From positions 1 to 64,000 of the forward strand of contig NZ_JBQCGW010000009.1 of assembly GCF_051955275.1 (NCBI RefSeq): a stretch of 64,000 nt of DNA, read 5' to 3'. Made by a program: the position numbers and the translations under genes. This DNA is from Pseudobacter sp051955275. Lineage in GTDB: Bacteria > Bacteroidota > Bacteroidia > Chitinophagales > Chitinophagaceae. Below, in pieces: positions 35,424-43,934 of the stretch; position 1 is the stretch's first letter; each line of letters begins with the position of its first letter. Below the pieces are notes generated by a model that had not been told where the DNA came from, searched no databases, and saw only the letters and a program-made list of their open reading frames with translations.

Positions 35424-35442
35424 TTGAATTAATTTTACGCCG

Positions 35443-35474
35443 CAAAGGTAAAGGAATATCACTTTTAACATCAA
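35443..35474 (-). promoter_or_regulatory. mqnA promoter
   Basis: On the minus strand TTG (complement 35472-35474) and TACCTTTG (complement 35443-35450) are 21 bp apart. The leader before the TTG start is only about 12 nt. This promoter fixes the mqnA start downstream of it. Confidence 0.65.
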
Positions 35475-35488
35475 CATTGAACTTGAAC

Positions 35489-36835
35489 ATGGAACTGAAC
35501 AGTCTTACAGCCATTTCCCCTATTGACGGACGTTACCGTAACCAGGTGCAGCACCTCGACGAATACTTCTCTGAATTCGCCCTTATCAAATACAGGGTGC
35601 TGGTTGAAGTGGAATACTTCCTGTTCCTGGGCGACAAGAAATTCTTTTCTGTGCCCGCAGCTGTAAAAAAAGGCCTGCTGTCCGCTGCGGAAAATTTCAG
35701 CCTGGAAGATGCGCAAACCATCAAAGAGACTGAAAAGACCACCAATCATGATGTGAAAGCAGTGGAATATTTCCTGAAAGCGAAACTGAAAGACCTGAAA
35801 GCCGAACATCTCCAGGAATGGGTTCACTTCGGACTTACTTCACAGGACATCAATAATACTGCCGTTCCCCTCTCCTGGAAACAGGCGGTGGACAACGAAT
35901 ACCTGCCCGCCATCCTCAACCTGAACAAGCAGCTGGAGCTGCTTTCAGACGAATGGAGGGATATACCTATGCTTGCCCGTACGCATGGTCAGCCCGCTTC
36001 TCCCACCCGCCTTGGCAAGGAGATCAGGGTTTTTGTTGAAAGGCTGGAAAACCAGGTGCAGCAATGCATCGAGATCCCTTTCAGCGCAAAATTCGGTGGC
36101 GCCACCGGTAATTTCAACGCCCATGCCGTGGCCTTCCCTAAAAAGAACTGGGTGAACCTCGGCAATGATTTCGTGGAAGGCGTACTGGGACTGCAACGCC
36201 AGCAATTCACCACTCAGATAGAACACTACGATAACCTCGCTGCGCATTTCGACAGCATGAAACGGATCAATACCATCCTGCTGGATTTCTGCCGTGATAT
36301 GTGGACTTATATCTCCATGGACTATTTCAAGCAGCGTACCAAAAAGGGCGAGATCGGTTCTTCCGCTATGCCGCACAAGGTGAACCCTATCGATTTCGAG
36401 AATGCCGAAGGCAACCTCGGCATCGCCAACGCCCTGCTGGAGCACCTGTCAGCCAAACTTCCGATCAGCCGCCTGCAGCGCGATCTCACCGATTCCACCG
36501 TGCTGAGAAATATCGGTGTGCCGTTTGCACATATCATCCTGGCCACCCGCTCCATCGAAAAAGGGCTGGGCAAACTGGTGCTGAATGATGAGAAGATCTA
36601 TGACGACCTGGATAAGAACTGGGCAGTGGTGGCCGAAGCCATCCAGACCATTCTCCGCCGCGAGAATTACCCTCAGCCTTACGAAGCCCTTAAAGAGCTT
36701 ACCCGTGGCAAACAGGGCATCAACAAACAGACCCTCCATCAATTCATCGATAAATTAAAAATTCCGGTAACCGTGCGTAAAGAGTTGAAAAAGATCTCTC
36801 CGCACAACTACACAGGCGTGAACCCCGACTTCTGA
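35489..36835 (+). CDS. purB: Adenylosuccinate lyase
   Basis: 448 residues from ATG 35489 (MELNSLTAISPIDGRYR). TSQDINNTA is the substrate-binding segment, ARTHGQPASPTRLGKE holds the catalytic His, and SSAMPHKVNPIDFENAEG is the fumarase/aspartase signature with the mobile catalytic Ser loop. It cleaves SAICAR and adenylosuccinate to release fumarate in purine synthesis. It is divergent from mqnA with only 65 bp between them. Its 3' end overlaps the convergent GNAT gene by 28 bp. Confidence 0.95.
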   Translation: MELNSLTAISPIDGRYRNQVQHLDEYFSEFALIKYRVLVEVEYFLFLGDKKFFSVPAAVKKGLLSAAENFSLEDAQTIKETEKTTNHDVKAVEYFLKAKLKDLKAEHLQEWVHFGLTSQDINNTAVPLSWKQAVDNEYLPAILNLNKQLELLSDEWRDIPMLARTHGQPASPTRLGKEIRVFVERLENQVQQCIEIPFSAKFGGATGNFNAHAVAFPKKNWVNLGNDFVEGVLGLQRQQFTTQIEHYDNLAAHFDSMKRINTILLDFCRDMWTYISMDYFKQRTKKGEIGSSAMPHKVNPIDFENAEGNLGIANALLEHLSAKLPISRLQRDLTDSTVLRNIGVPFAHIILATRSIEKGLGKLVLNDEKIYDDLDKNWAVVAEAIQTILRRENYPQPYEALKELTRGKQGINKQTLHQFIDKLKIPVTVRKELKKISPHNYTGVNPDF

Positions 36836-37356
36836 GAAAAGCGGGTCCGCCACCAGAGCATATCCTCTTTCTGATCATATTGTTCAAAGCCGTTCTTCTG
36901 CAAAACGCGGATTGATGCGGCATTGGTTCTTGCTGTTTCGGCAAGCACCGCGGAGAGCTCTTGTCTTTGTGATGCCCATTGGATCAGGCCACCCACCGCT
37001 TCCGTCATGAAGCCCCGGTTGCGGGCATGCTTCATCGTGCCATAGCCGATCTCCACTTCACCGGCCGCACCGGGTGGGCCTTTGAAGCCGAGCTCGGCCA
37101 CCACCAGCCTGCTGGCTTTTTCAATCACCAGCCAGAATGTAAAGTACAGGTAATGATCGAAGGGAGCCCTTCGCATACAGGGCAGCGTAACCGATTCCAC
37201 ATATCGCTTTACTTCAGGGTTCATCACCCTGTTGATCAGCGCAAGCTCTTCCATCCGTTCAAAAAGATCATTGCCCTGCAGGTATAGTTCCAATGCAGGT
37301 ACTGTGAGCGGAAGGATATAAAGACGATCGGTGTGGACCATCCGGGTTGTTTGCAA
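36808..37356 (-). CDS. GNAT acetyltransferase (RimJ/RimL-like)
   Basis: 182 residues. TDRLYILPL is the usual start of this group, VEIGYGTMKHARNRGFMTEAV is motif A with the acetyl-CoA loop, and ETARTNAASIRVLQKNGF is motif B. The family acetylates protein N-termini or small amines; the substrate cannot be told. ATG 37356 and 37341 are both possible starts. The 28-bp tail overlap with purB is unusual but both frames are well supported. It is 14 bp downstream of prfC and may be co-transcribed with it. Confidence 0.78.
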   Translation of the reverse strand: MQTTRMVHTDRLYILPLTVPALELYLQGNDLFERMEELALINRVMNPEVKRYVESVTLPCMRRAPFDHYLYFTFWLVIEKASRLVVAELGFKGPPGAAGEVEIGYGTMKHARNRGFMTEAVGGLIQWASQRQELSAVLAETARTNAASIRVLQKNGFEQYDQKEDMLWWRTRFSQKSGFTPV

Positions 37357-37370
37357 TTAAATTGCAAACC

Positions 37371-38969
37371 TTATACCGTTTCCTTGTGAATCTCTGATGT
37401 AAAGTGGAATTGAATATCCGGGTTGTTGGTACGCTCCGTGTTCAGGAACCATTCGCTCTGCGCCAGGTACACCAGGTGGCCATCCTTATCGGTAGCGATA
37501 TTGGTGCTCTTGAAACGGGTGAATTCATCCAGCTTCTTCGGGTCATTGCTGGTGATCCAGCAGGCTTTGTAGAAAGGCTGGGCACGGAACTCAACACTGG
37601 CGCCGTATTCCTGCAACAGTCGGTACTGGATAACCTCAAACTGAAGTTCACCCACGCAACCGATGATTTTTTTGTTACCACCAAACTGGGTGAAGAGCTG
37701 GGCAACCCCTTCATCGGTCAGCTGCAGCAGGCCTTTTTCCAGTTGCTTGGTTTTCATCGGGTCTTTGTTCACTACCTCTTTAAAGATCTCAGGTGAGAAA
37801 GAGGGGATGCCGGTGAAATAGAAGTCGGCACCTTCGGTGAGGGTATCACCGATCTTGAAGTTGCCGGTATCGAAGAGACCAACCACATCGCCGGGGAATG
37901 CTTCATCGATCACATCCTTGTCGCGCGCGAGGAAAGTGTATGGGTTGCTGAAACGCACGTCCCTGTCGAGGCGCACGTGGTGGAAGTATTTATTACGCTC
38001 GAACCTGCCGGAGCAAACACGCAGGAACGCGATACGGTCGCGATGCTTGGGATCAAGGTTAGCGTGGATCTTGAAGATGAAGCCGGAGAATTTGTCTTCA
38101 TCCGGACAAACCTCCCTTACAGATGTAGGCCTGCAACGCGGGATAGGTGCTACACGAATGAAGGTATCCAGCATTTCCCTTACCCCGAAGTTATTGATGG
38201 CAGAGCCAAAGAAAACGGGTGATACTTTACCGGCCAGGTAATTGGCCACATTCAGTTCTCCATTCACGCCGTCCACCAGTTCCACATCTTCACGTAAAAT
38301 GCCGGCATCCTTTTCACCGAGTTTGGAATCAAGCACTTCACTGCCAAGGTCAGTGATCTCGAGGCTGTCCTCATCGTCGGAAGCTTTTGTGTTGGCAGTA
38401 AAAAGTACCAGGTTCTTATCGTAGAGATTGTACACCCCTTTGAAGTCCTTGCCACTGTTGATGGGCCAGGTCATGGGGTGTAAAGATATTTTCAGTTCAT
38501 TTTCGATCTCTTCCAGGAGGTCGAAGCGGTTCTTACCGTCGCGGTCCATTTTGTTGATGAACACGATCACAGGCGTATCGCGCATGCGGCATACTTCCAT
38601 GAGGCGGCGGGTCTGGGCTTCCACCCCGTTCACGGAGTCAACCACCAGGATAACGCTGTCTACCGCGGTGAGGGTACGGTAGGTATCTTCAGCGAAGTCT
38701 TTGTGACCGGGGGTATCCAGCAGGTTTACCAGGATTCCCTTGTATTCGAAGCTCATCACGGAAGTGGCTACGGATATACCACGCTGACGTTCGATCTCCA
38801 TGAAGTCGGACGTAGCGTGCTTTTTGATCTTGTTGCTCTTTACGGCTCCGGCAGTCTGGATGGCTCCACCGAACAGGAGGAACTTCTCCGTAAGCGTGGT
38901 TTTACCGGCATCCGGGTGAGAAATGATCGCAAAAGTCCTTCGTCTTTGAATTTCTGTATTGTACTTCAT
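37371..38969 (-). CDS. prfC: Peptide chain release factor 3
   Basis: 532 residues. The G domain has SHPDAGKTTLTEKFL (P-loop), QRGISVATSV (switch I, G2), DTPGHKDF (G3) and FINKMDRDG (G4). The RF3-specific C-terminal domain contains VGELQFEVIQYRL. This GTPase recycles RF1 and RF2 from the ribosome after peptide release. A TACCTTTG box is 29 nt upstream of the start. Confidence 0.95.
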   Translation of the reverse strand: MKYNTEIQRRRTFAIISHPDAGKTTLTEKFLLFGGAIQTAGAVKSNKIKKHATSDFMEIERQRGISVATSVMSFEYKGILVNLLDTPGHKDFAEDTYRTLTAVDSVILVVDSVNGVEAQTRRLMEVCRMRDTPVIVFINKMDRDGKNRFDLLEEIENELKISLHPMTWPINSGKDFKGVYNLYDKNLVLFTANTKASDDEDSLEITDLGSEVLDSKLGEKDAGILREDVELVDGVNGELNVANYLAGKVSPVFFGSAINNFGVREMLDTFIRVAPIPRCRPTSVREVCPDEDKFSGFIFKIHANLDPKHRDRIAFLRVCSGRFERNKYFHHVRLDRDVRFSNPYTFLARDKDVIDEAFPGDVVGLFDTGNFKIGDTLTEGADFYFTGIPSFSPEIFKEVVNKDPMKTKQLEKGLLQLTDEGVAQLFTQFGGNKKIIGCVGELQFEVIQYRLLQEYGASVEFRAQPFYKACWITSNDPKKLDEFTRFKSTNIATDKDGHLVYLAQSEWFLNTERTNNPDIQFHFTSEIHKETV

Positions 38970-38998
38970 GAAGTGATCGCTTTTAGGAAAAACGCCCG

Positions 38999-39006
38999 CA
39001 AAGGTA
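38999..39006 (-). promoter_or_regulatory. prfC -7 box
   Basis: TACCTTTG on the minus strand, 29 nt before ATG 38969. A -33 TTG at normal spacing is not seen. Confidence 0.5.
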
Positions 39007-39131
39007 CATTAATCCTGCCTCAATTTGTACTTTTATGCCACATGCGTTCCAGACTTCTCCAATTCATTGTCAACAACTTCCTGCGGCCGGGAAGAAGCAA
39101 TACTTTATCCTATGCCCCAAGCGCTTACAGA

Positions 39132-40019
39132 ATGGCGAAAGGCCTGTACCAGATGCGTAAGGCCATTCTTCAGAACTCCAAAGATGCAGTGCTGATCATA
39201 ATCGGGATACTCAGTGCGGGTTTCGGCCTCAAAAGCTTTCTCTTACCCGTGAAATTCATCGATGGCGGGGCAACGGGCCTCTCCCTGCTCACCAGCGCCC
39301 TCACGGGCTGGCCCCTGGCGCTGATCATCGGGCTGATCAATATTCCATTTATCCTGATCGGGTACCGGCAGATCGGGAAAGTATTCACCATCAAAACGGT
39401 CCTGGCAATTGTGGGGCTGTCACTCTGCCTGGCGCTGGTGGACTACCCCATCGTTACTTCAGATAAACTGCTGGTGGCTGTGTTCGGAGGTTTCTTTTTA
39501 GGTGCGGGGATAGGCTTCGCCGTGAGAGGTGGCGGGGTGCTGGATGGAACGGAGATCCTGGCTATCTATTTAAGCCGGAAAACAGGCACTACCATCGGTG
39601 ATGTGATCATGATGATCAACGTACTGATCTTTGCATCGGCTGCTTATTTTTTAGGGATCGATAAAGCGCTTTACTCCATGCTGACTTATTTGTCGGCGTC
39701 CAAGACGGTGGATTTCCTGATTGAAGGTATTGAAGAATATACCGGCGTAACTATCATTTCACCGAAGAATGAGGAGATCGGCAGGGTGATCACAGAAAAA
39801 TTAGGACGTGGGATTACGGTGTACAAAGGGGCCGGTGGATTCGGAAAGAGAGGGTATGTGCAGGAGGATCAGTTGATCCTGTTTACCGTGATCACCAGGC
39901 TGGAGATCTCAAGGCTGAAGCATGAGATCGAGATCATCGATCCGAATGCGTTTGTGGTGATGAATAGTATCAAGGATACGAGGGGCGGGATGATCAAGAA
40001 GCGGCCGTTGAAGCATTAG
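39132..40019 (+). CDS. YitT-family membrane protein (DUF161/DUF2179)
   Basis: 295 residues from ATG 39132 (MAKGLYQMRKA); ATG 39042 would add 30 basic residues, and the frame further left runs over prfC and is rejected. Five to six transmembrane helices include the family marks LPVKFIDGGATGLSLL, GVLDGTEILAIYL and NVLIF. The C-terminal DUF2179 domain has GRGITVYKGAGGFGK. Function of the family is unsettled; transport is usually assumed. Its last 4 bp overlap the convergent toxin gene. Confidence 0.83.
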   Translation: MAKGLYQMRKAILQNSKDAVLIIIGILSAGFGLKSFLLPVKFIDGGATGLSLLTSALTGWPLALIIGLINIPFILIGYRQIGKVFTIKTVLAIVGLSLCLALVDYPIVTSDKLLVAVFGGFFLGAGIGFAVRGGGVLDGTEILAIYLSRKTGTTIGDVIMMINVLIFASAAYFLGIDKALYSMLTYLSASKTVDFLIEGIEEYTGVTIISPKNEEIGRVITEKLGRGITVYKGAGGFGKRGYVQEDQLILFTVITRLEISRLKHEIEIIDPNAFVVMNSIKDTRGGMIKKRPLKH

Positions 40020-40321
40020 TATTTTTTGCTTCGTTTAGCAATATGCTTCTTTTGATGAATGATGGATACGATCAGTACTTCGCTGTCCTTTTTCACTATT
40101 TTATAAGTGATGATGTAAGGGAAAAAATCAACTACCGCATCCCGGTAACCTTTCTTGGTTTTCTGACTGAAAACCTCAGGGGCCAAAGATATCTGATTGA
40201 TCTTTTTCTCTACCATTGTTTCAAAGCGCAATCCCAGACCTTCTTTTTGTTCCTCATACCATTTAACCGCTTCCAGATATTCCTGAAATACAGAAGACAG
40301 GAATTTGACCTGGTAGGTCAT
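40016..40321 (-). CDS. ParE/RelE-superfamily toxin
   Basis: 101 residues. YQVKFLSSVFQEYLEAVKWYEEQKEGLG is the helical N-terminus of ParE-like toxins, then FETMVEKKINQISLAPEVF, and the last strands are YRDAVVDFFPYIITYKI and VLIVSIIHQKK. ParE members poison gyrase and RelE members cut mRNA on the ribosome; the sequence alone does not decide. It overlaps the antitoxin gene by 4 bp in the standard antitoxin-first order. Confidence 0.8.
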   Translation of the reverse strand: MTYQVKFLSSVFQEYLEAVKWYEEQKEGLGLRFETMVEKKINQISLAPEVFSQKTKKGYRDAVVDFFPYIITYKIVKKDSEVLIVSIIHQKKHIAKRSKKY

Positions 40322-40587
40322 TCCTTATTTTTTGTTTTAGTCCTTGCCTTCCTGTATTCTGCAGCAGATTCCTGTAACTCAGCTAAAGTGTAGGCTTTGG
40401 CATTTCCGCTTTCATATTCAGCAACTCTCCTGTCCAACTCTTCAATAAATGCCTTATCCTCCCAATGATCTCCCTCCTGCTCTTCTGCAAAAGTTTTTAC
40501 AACAGTCAACACTGCGCGCTTTTGCTTTTCATTCAGCAACGGTAGATATTCAGATATCTCTTTATCTAATTTATTGGCAGCCGTCAT
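40318..40587 (-). CDS. Antitoxin of the ParE-type pair (addiction-module component)
   Basis: 89 residues, acidic N-terminal half (DKEISEYLPLLNE) with a helical middle and a charged end. The stretch FIEELDRRVAEYESG followed by TLAELQE resembles the addiction-module component family found with ParE toxins. It has no HTH I can see, so autoregulation may use the N-terminal helices. A TAAATTTG box lies 17 nt upstream. Stop and toxin start overlap. Confidence 0.7.
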   Translation of the reverse strand: MTAANKLDKEISEYLPLLNEKQKRAVLTVVKTFAEEQEGDHWEDKAFIEELDRRVAEYESGNAKAYTLAELQESAAEYRKARTKTKNKE

Positions 40588-40604
40588 AACAAATCGGTTT
40601 AGAT

Positions 40605-40612
40605 CAAATTTA
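40605..40612 (-). promoter_or_regulatory. -7 box of the toxin-antitoxin pair
   Basis: TAAATTTG (minus strand) fits TAnnTTTG and lies 17 nt before the antitoxin start at 40587. Confidence 0.4.
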
Positions 40613-40627
40613 CTACATATTCCTTAC

Positions 40628-41497
40628 TTAAAACACCGTCACCGTCCAGGTTCTCACAAACCGCTCCCCTGCTTCCACCTTATTGATCCCTTCTTTCTCC
40701 TCCCATAACTGCAACGCATCCACGCTATCCGCAATACCGCACCAGGGCTCGATACACAGAAAGTCCGCACCAGGCGCCGCCCACAACCCTAAAAACGGGA
40801 ACCCGGGAAAATCCATTTTCAATCCATGTTCCGTTTTCTCCGACAACAAAGACACTGAAGAAGACACCAGTCCTTTCAATACCAACGCATCCGCGGCAAA
40901 CAATGATTTCTGCAATGGCAGCATATTCGTATTTTCCAGTAAAGGGGTGGGCGTGGTTTTGATCAAACCACCTTCCGCGATCGGCCAGCGGCCGGCCGTT
41001 TCTTTCTGATCGAATTCGAGATAGTAATCTTCATACGATGTGCCATCCACCAGAGGCAATGCAAAGGCCGGATGACCACCCACCGAGAAGTACATCGTTT
41101 CCTTCCCTGTATTCACCACCTCATACGTAACGGCAATGCTACTATCCACTACAGTATATCCTATCCTGAACTCGAAATCGAATGGAAAAACTTTCAGCGT
41201 TTCTTCATTCTGCTTCAGTAAAAAGATCACTTTATCGAATGCCTGGGTTTCCACAGCAAACTGATGATCACGGGCAAATCCATGCCGGCCTAACCGGTAT
41301 GCCTGTTCTTTGAAGAAGTAAGTGTTATCCTTTAGTGTGCCCACGATCGGGAATAATACCGGCGAAAATTTCCCCCAGACAGCGGGATCGCCTTTCCACA
41401 TGTATTCAATTCCGGATTCTTTTTGCAAGAGGCTTTGCAGCTCCGCGCCCTTTGGATGGATATTCGCTTTCAGCAGGTGACTTTCAATCGTAAACAT
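40628..41497 (-). CDS. Aldose 1-epimerase family protein (LacX-like)
   Basis: 289 residues. The galactose-mutarotase fold shows HPKGAELQSL, GRHGFARDHQFAV with a catalytic-type His, VGGHPAFALPL with the second His, and FLCIEPWCGIAD with the Glu base. This branch, close to LacX and YeaD, mutarotates sugars or sugar phosphates; the substrate is unknown. It is monocistronic and divergent from the ABC permease. Confidence 0.82.
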   Translation of the reverse strand: MFTIESHLLKANIHPKGAELQSLLQKESGIEYMWKGDPAVWGKFSPVLFPIVGTLKDNTYFFKEQAYRLGRHGFARDHQFAVETQAFDKVIFLLKQNEETLKVFPFDFEFRIGYTVVDSSIAVTYEVVNTGKETMYFSVGGHPAFALPLVDGTSYEDYYLEFDQKETAGRWPIAEGGLIKTTPTPLLENTNMLPLQKSLFAADALVLKGLVSSSVSLLSEKTEHGLKMDFPGFPFLGLWAAPGADFLCIEPWCGIADSVDALQLWEEKEGINKVEAGERFVRTWTVTVF

Positions 41498-41585
41498 ATG
41501 GCAAGTTAATAAAAAGGCTTATCCTGCCCTTTTACCATTGAAATAAATCAGGAGCTGCTGCGACAAATCTTCAGGAACTATCACT

Positions 41586-41593
41586 TAAATTTG
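41586..41593 (+). promoter_or_regulatory. -7 box four nt from the ABC permease start
   Basis: TAAATTTG then GAAT then ATG 41598. The layout is the same as before the PrsW gene and predicts a leaderless or near-leaderless transcript. Confidence 0.4.
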
Positions 41594-41597
41594 GAAT

Positions 41598-42854
41598 ATG
41601 CGTAGAATAATAGAGATCCTGGGCAGCAGCCTTAACCTCACCTGGCAGGAATTCAAGTCACACAAAACGAGAACCCTGCTCTCCCTCTCGGGTGTAGGAT
41701 TCGGTATTCTCTGCATCATTGGCGTGCTCGCCACGGTGAACAGCCTGGAATACGCCGTACAACAGGATATCAAAGCGCTTGGCTCCAATACCATCTACAT
41801 TGATAAATGGGATTACTCCGCAGGAGATCACGATTATCCCTGGTGGAAATATGTAAACCGTCCCACTCCCAAATACGACGAAGTGGAACTGCTCCGCCAG
41901 AGAGTGCCCGCCATCGGTCATATCGCTTTCAATAATAATATCAACGCACCACTGGAATATAATGGCAGCGTGCTCACCGGCCTCAATTATTACGGGGTCT
42001 CCGAAGAATTCGACCAGCTGCAGCCCGTGGAAGTGGGTGATGGCCGCTGGTTCACCCAGTCGGAATTTGAACAGGGCACCGGAGTGATCGTACTCGGTTA
42101 CCTGGTGGCAGAAAACCTCTTCGGCTCCGATGTTAAGAAAGGGATCGGACAGGAACTGAAACTGAAAGACGGCAAGCGCGCCGTGGTGGTAGGTATCCTC
42201 AAGAAAAAAGGGAAAAGCATCATCGGCGGATGGGATTATGATAACAATACTCTCATCACCCGCAATTTCATGAAAACAATGGCGCGGGAAGACTGGACCA
42301 ATCCCAGCATCCTGGTATCAGGAAAAGAAGGTATTCCCCTGGAACAACTGAAAGACGAGCTACTTGGCGCCATGCGCTCCATCCGTAAGCTAAAACCCAC
42401 ACAGGAAGATAATTTCTCCCTCAACGATATCAACGCCCTCAGCGGCTTTGCAACCGGCATCTTCGACGGTGTAAACAAAGGCGGCTGGGCCATCGCCACC
42501 CTCTCCCTCATCGTAGGCATGTTCGGCGTGGCCAATATCATGTTCGTAACGGTACGGGAACGCACTTCGCAGATAGGCCTGAAGAAAGCCATTGGAGCGA
42601 AGAAGATCACTATCATGACCGAATTCCTGCTGGAATCTTCCTTTCTCTGCATCATGGGAGGGTTGCTCGGCCTGCTGGTAGTGGTCATCCTGACCTTCAT
42701 ACTTTCGGCCATCTTCGGGTTTTCGGTGTTCATTGCCCCGGGCATTATCATGCTGGCCATTACCATCTGCGTGGTGGTAGGGATCATCGCCGGCATCATC
42801 CCCGCATCCATCGCCGCCAGAATGGACCCGGTTGTAGCGATCCGCTCCAAATAG
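41598..42854 (+). CDS. MacB-like ABC transporter permease
   Basis: 418 residues. A first transmembrane helix (TLLSLSGVGFGILCIIGVLA) is followed by a large periplasmic MacB_PCD domain, about residues 50-270, and three more helices in an FtsX domain with VRERTSQIGLKKAIGAKK, the coupling helix of the type. Members move substrates such as lipoproteins or peptides, or act as mechanotransmitters. No ATPase gene is next to it, so the partner must lie elsewhere. Confidence 0.85.
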   Translation: MRRIIEILGSSLNLTWQEFKSHKTRTLLSLSGVGFGILCIIGVLATVNSLEYAVQQDIKALGSNTIYIDKWDYSAGDHDYPWWKYVNRPTPKYDEVELLRQRVPAIGHIAFNNNINAPLEYNGSVLTGLNYYGVSEEFDQLQPVEVGDGRWFTQSEFEQGTGVIVLGYLVAENLFGSDVKKGIGQELKLKDGKRAVVVGILKKKGKSIIGGWDYDNNTLITRNFMKTMAREDWTNPSILVSGKEGIPLEQLKDELLGAMRSIRKLKPTQEDNFSLNDINALSGFATGIFDGVNKGGWAIATLSLIVGMFGVANIMFVTVRERTSQIGLKKAIGAKKITIMTEFLLESSFLCIMGGLLGLLVVVILTFILSAIFGFSVFIAPGIIMLAITICVVVGIIAGIIPASIAARMDPVVAIRSK

Positions 42855-42870
42855 GAAACGGGCAATTGCT

Positions 42871-42878
42871 TACCTTTG
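42871..42878 (+). promoter_or_regulatory. tsaD -7 box
   Basis: TACCTTTG, 9 nt before ATG 42888. The leader would be only a few bases long. Confidence 0.45.
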
Positions 42879-42887
42879 CCGCCCATT

Positions 42888-43892
42888 ATGAGCATTACCA
42901 TTCTAGCAATTGAATCTTCCTGCGACGAAACTTCCGCCGCAGTATGTGTAGACGGAAAGATCCTCTCCAACTTCATTGCCACACAGGCGGTACATGAACA
43001 GTATGGAGGCGTGGTTCCTGAACTGGCTTCGCGTGCGCATATGCAGCATATCGTTCCCGTAGTTGACAGGGCCCTGAAGGAAGCCGGGCGCCGGCTCTCT
43101 GACCTGGATGCCATCGCTTTCACGCAAGCTCCCGGCCTCATTGGCAGCCTGCTGGTAGGCGCTCAGTTCGCCAAATCATTGTCGCTCGCACTCAATAAAC
43201 CACTCATCGCCGTACACCATATGCAGGCGCATGTACTGGCCAACCTCATCGAAGACCCCAAACCTGGCTTCCCCTTCCTCTGCCTCACTGTCAGTGGCGG
43301 TCATACCCAGATCGTACGCTGCGAAAGCCCCCATCAGATGAGCATCATCGGGGAAACCATCGACGATGCAGCAGGTGAAGCATTCGACAAATCAGCCAAA
43401 TTACTCGGACTGCCCTACCCCGGCGGCCCCCTCATTGATAAATACGCCAAAACAGGCGACCCCAACCGGTTCAAATTCCCGGAACCGCAGATCCCAGCAC
43501 TGAACTTCAGTTTCAGCGGTCTCAAAACCGCCATCCTCTATTTCTTACAGGAGAATACCAAAACCAATCCTTCCTTCGTGGAAGAGAACCTCGCCGATAT
43601 CTGCGCATCCATCCAGCACCGCATCATCAGCATCCTGATGAACAAAGTGAAGAAGGCTGCCGCCGAAACAGGCATCAAAGATGTTTGTATTGCAGGTGGC
43701 GTTAGCGCCAACAGCGGCCTGAGGGCCGCCCTGAAAGAAACAGGAGATAAACTGAAATGGAATACCTTCATTCCTGCCTTCCAGTATTGCACGGACAATG
43801 CAGGCATGATTGCCATCACCGCTTATTATAAGTTCCTGGCGGGAGAATCAGTTGCCCTTAACACCAGCCCCTCCGCCAAAGCAGAATGGTAA
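42888..43892 (+). CDS. tsaD: tRNA N6-threonylcarbamoyladenosine transferase
   Basis: 334 residues from ATG 42888 (MSITILAIESSCDETSAAV); the upstream TTG at 42876 is within the promoter. The ASKHA fold shows SSCDETSAAV, YGGVVPELASRAH, HHMQAH with the metal-binding His pair, TVSGGHTQIV and CIAGGVSANSGLR. It moves threonylcarbamoyl from its adenylate to A37 of ANN-decoding tRNAs, with TsaB and TsaE, which are not in the window. A tRNA methyltransferase gene follows after 42 bp. Confidence 0.95.
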   Translation: MSITILAIESSCDETSAAVCVDGKILSNFIATQAVHEQYGGVVPELASRAHMQHIVPVVDRALKEAGRRLSDLDAIAFTQAPGLIGSLLVGAQFAKSLSLALNKPLIAVHHMQAHVLANLIEDPKPGFPFLCLTVSGGHTQIVRCESPHQMSIIGETIDDAAGEAFDKSAKLLGLPYPGGPLIDKYAKTGDPNRFKFPEPQIPALNFSFSGLKTAILYFLQENTKTNPSFVEENLADICASIQHRIISILMNKVKKAAAETGIKDVCIAGGVSANSGLRAALKETGDKLKWNTFIPAFQYCTDNAGMIAITAYYKFLAGESVALNTSPSAKAEW

Positions 43893-43934
43893 AACCGTAG
43901 GCAATAAACAGATTGTAAAACTTAAAACTTACAA

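Noticed and set aside
38703..39131. Long N-terminal extension of the YitT frame
   Set aside because: Most of it is antisense to prfC and it does not resemble YitT proteins.
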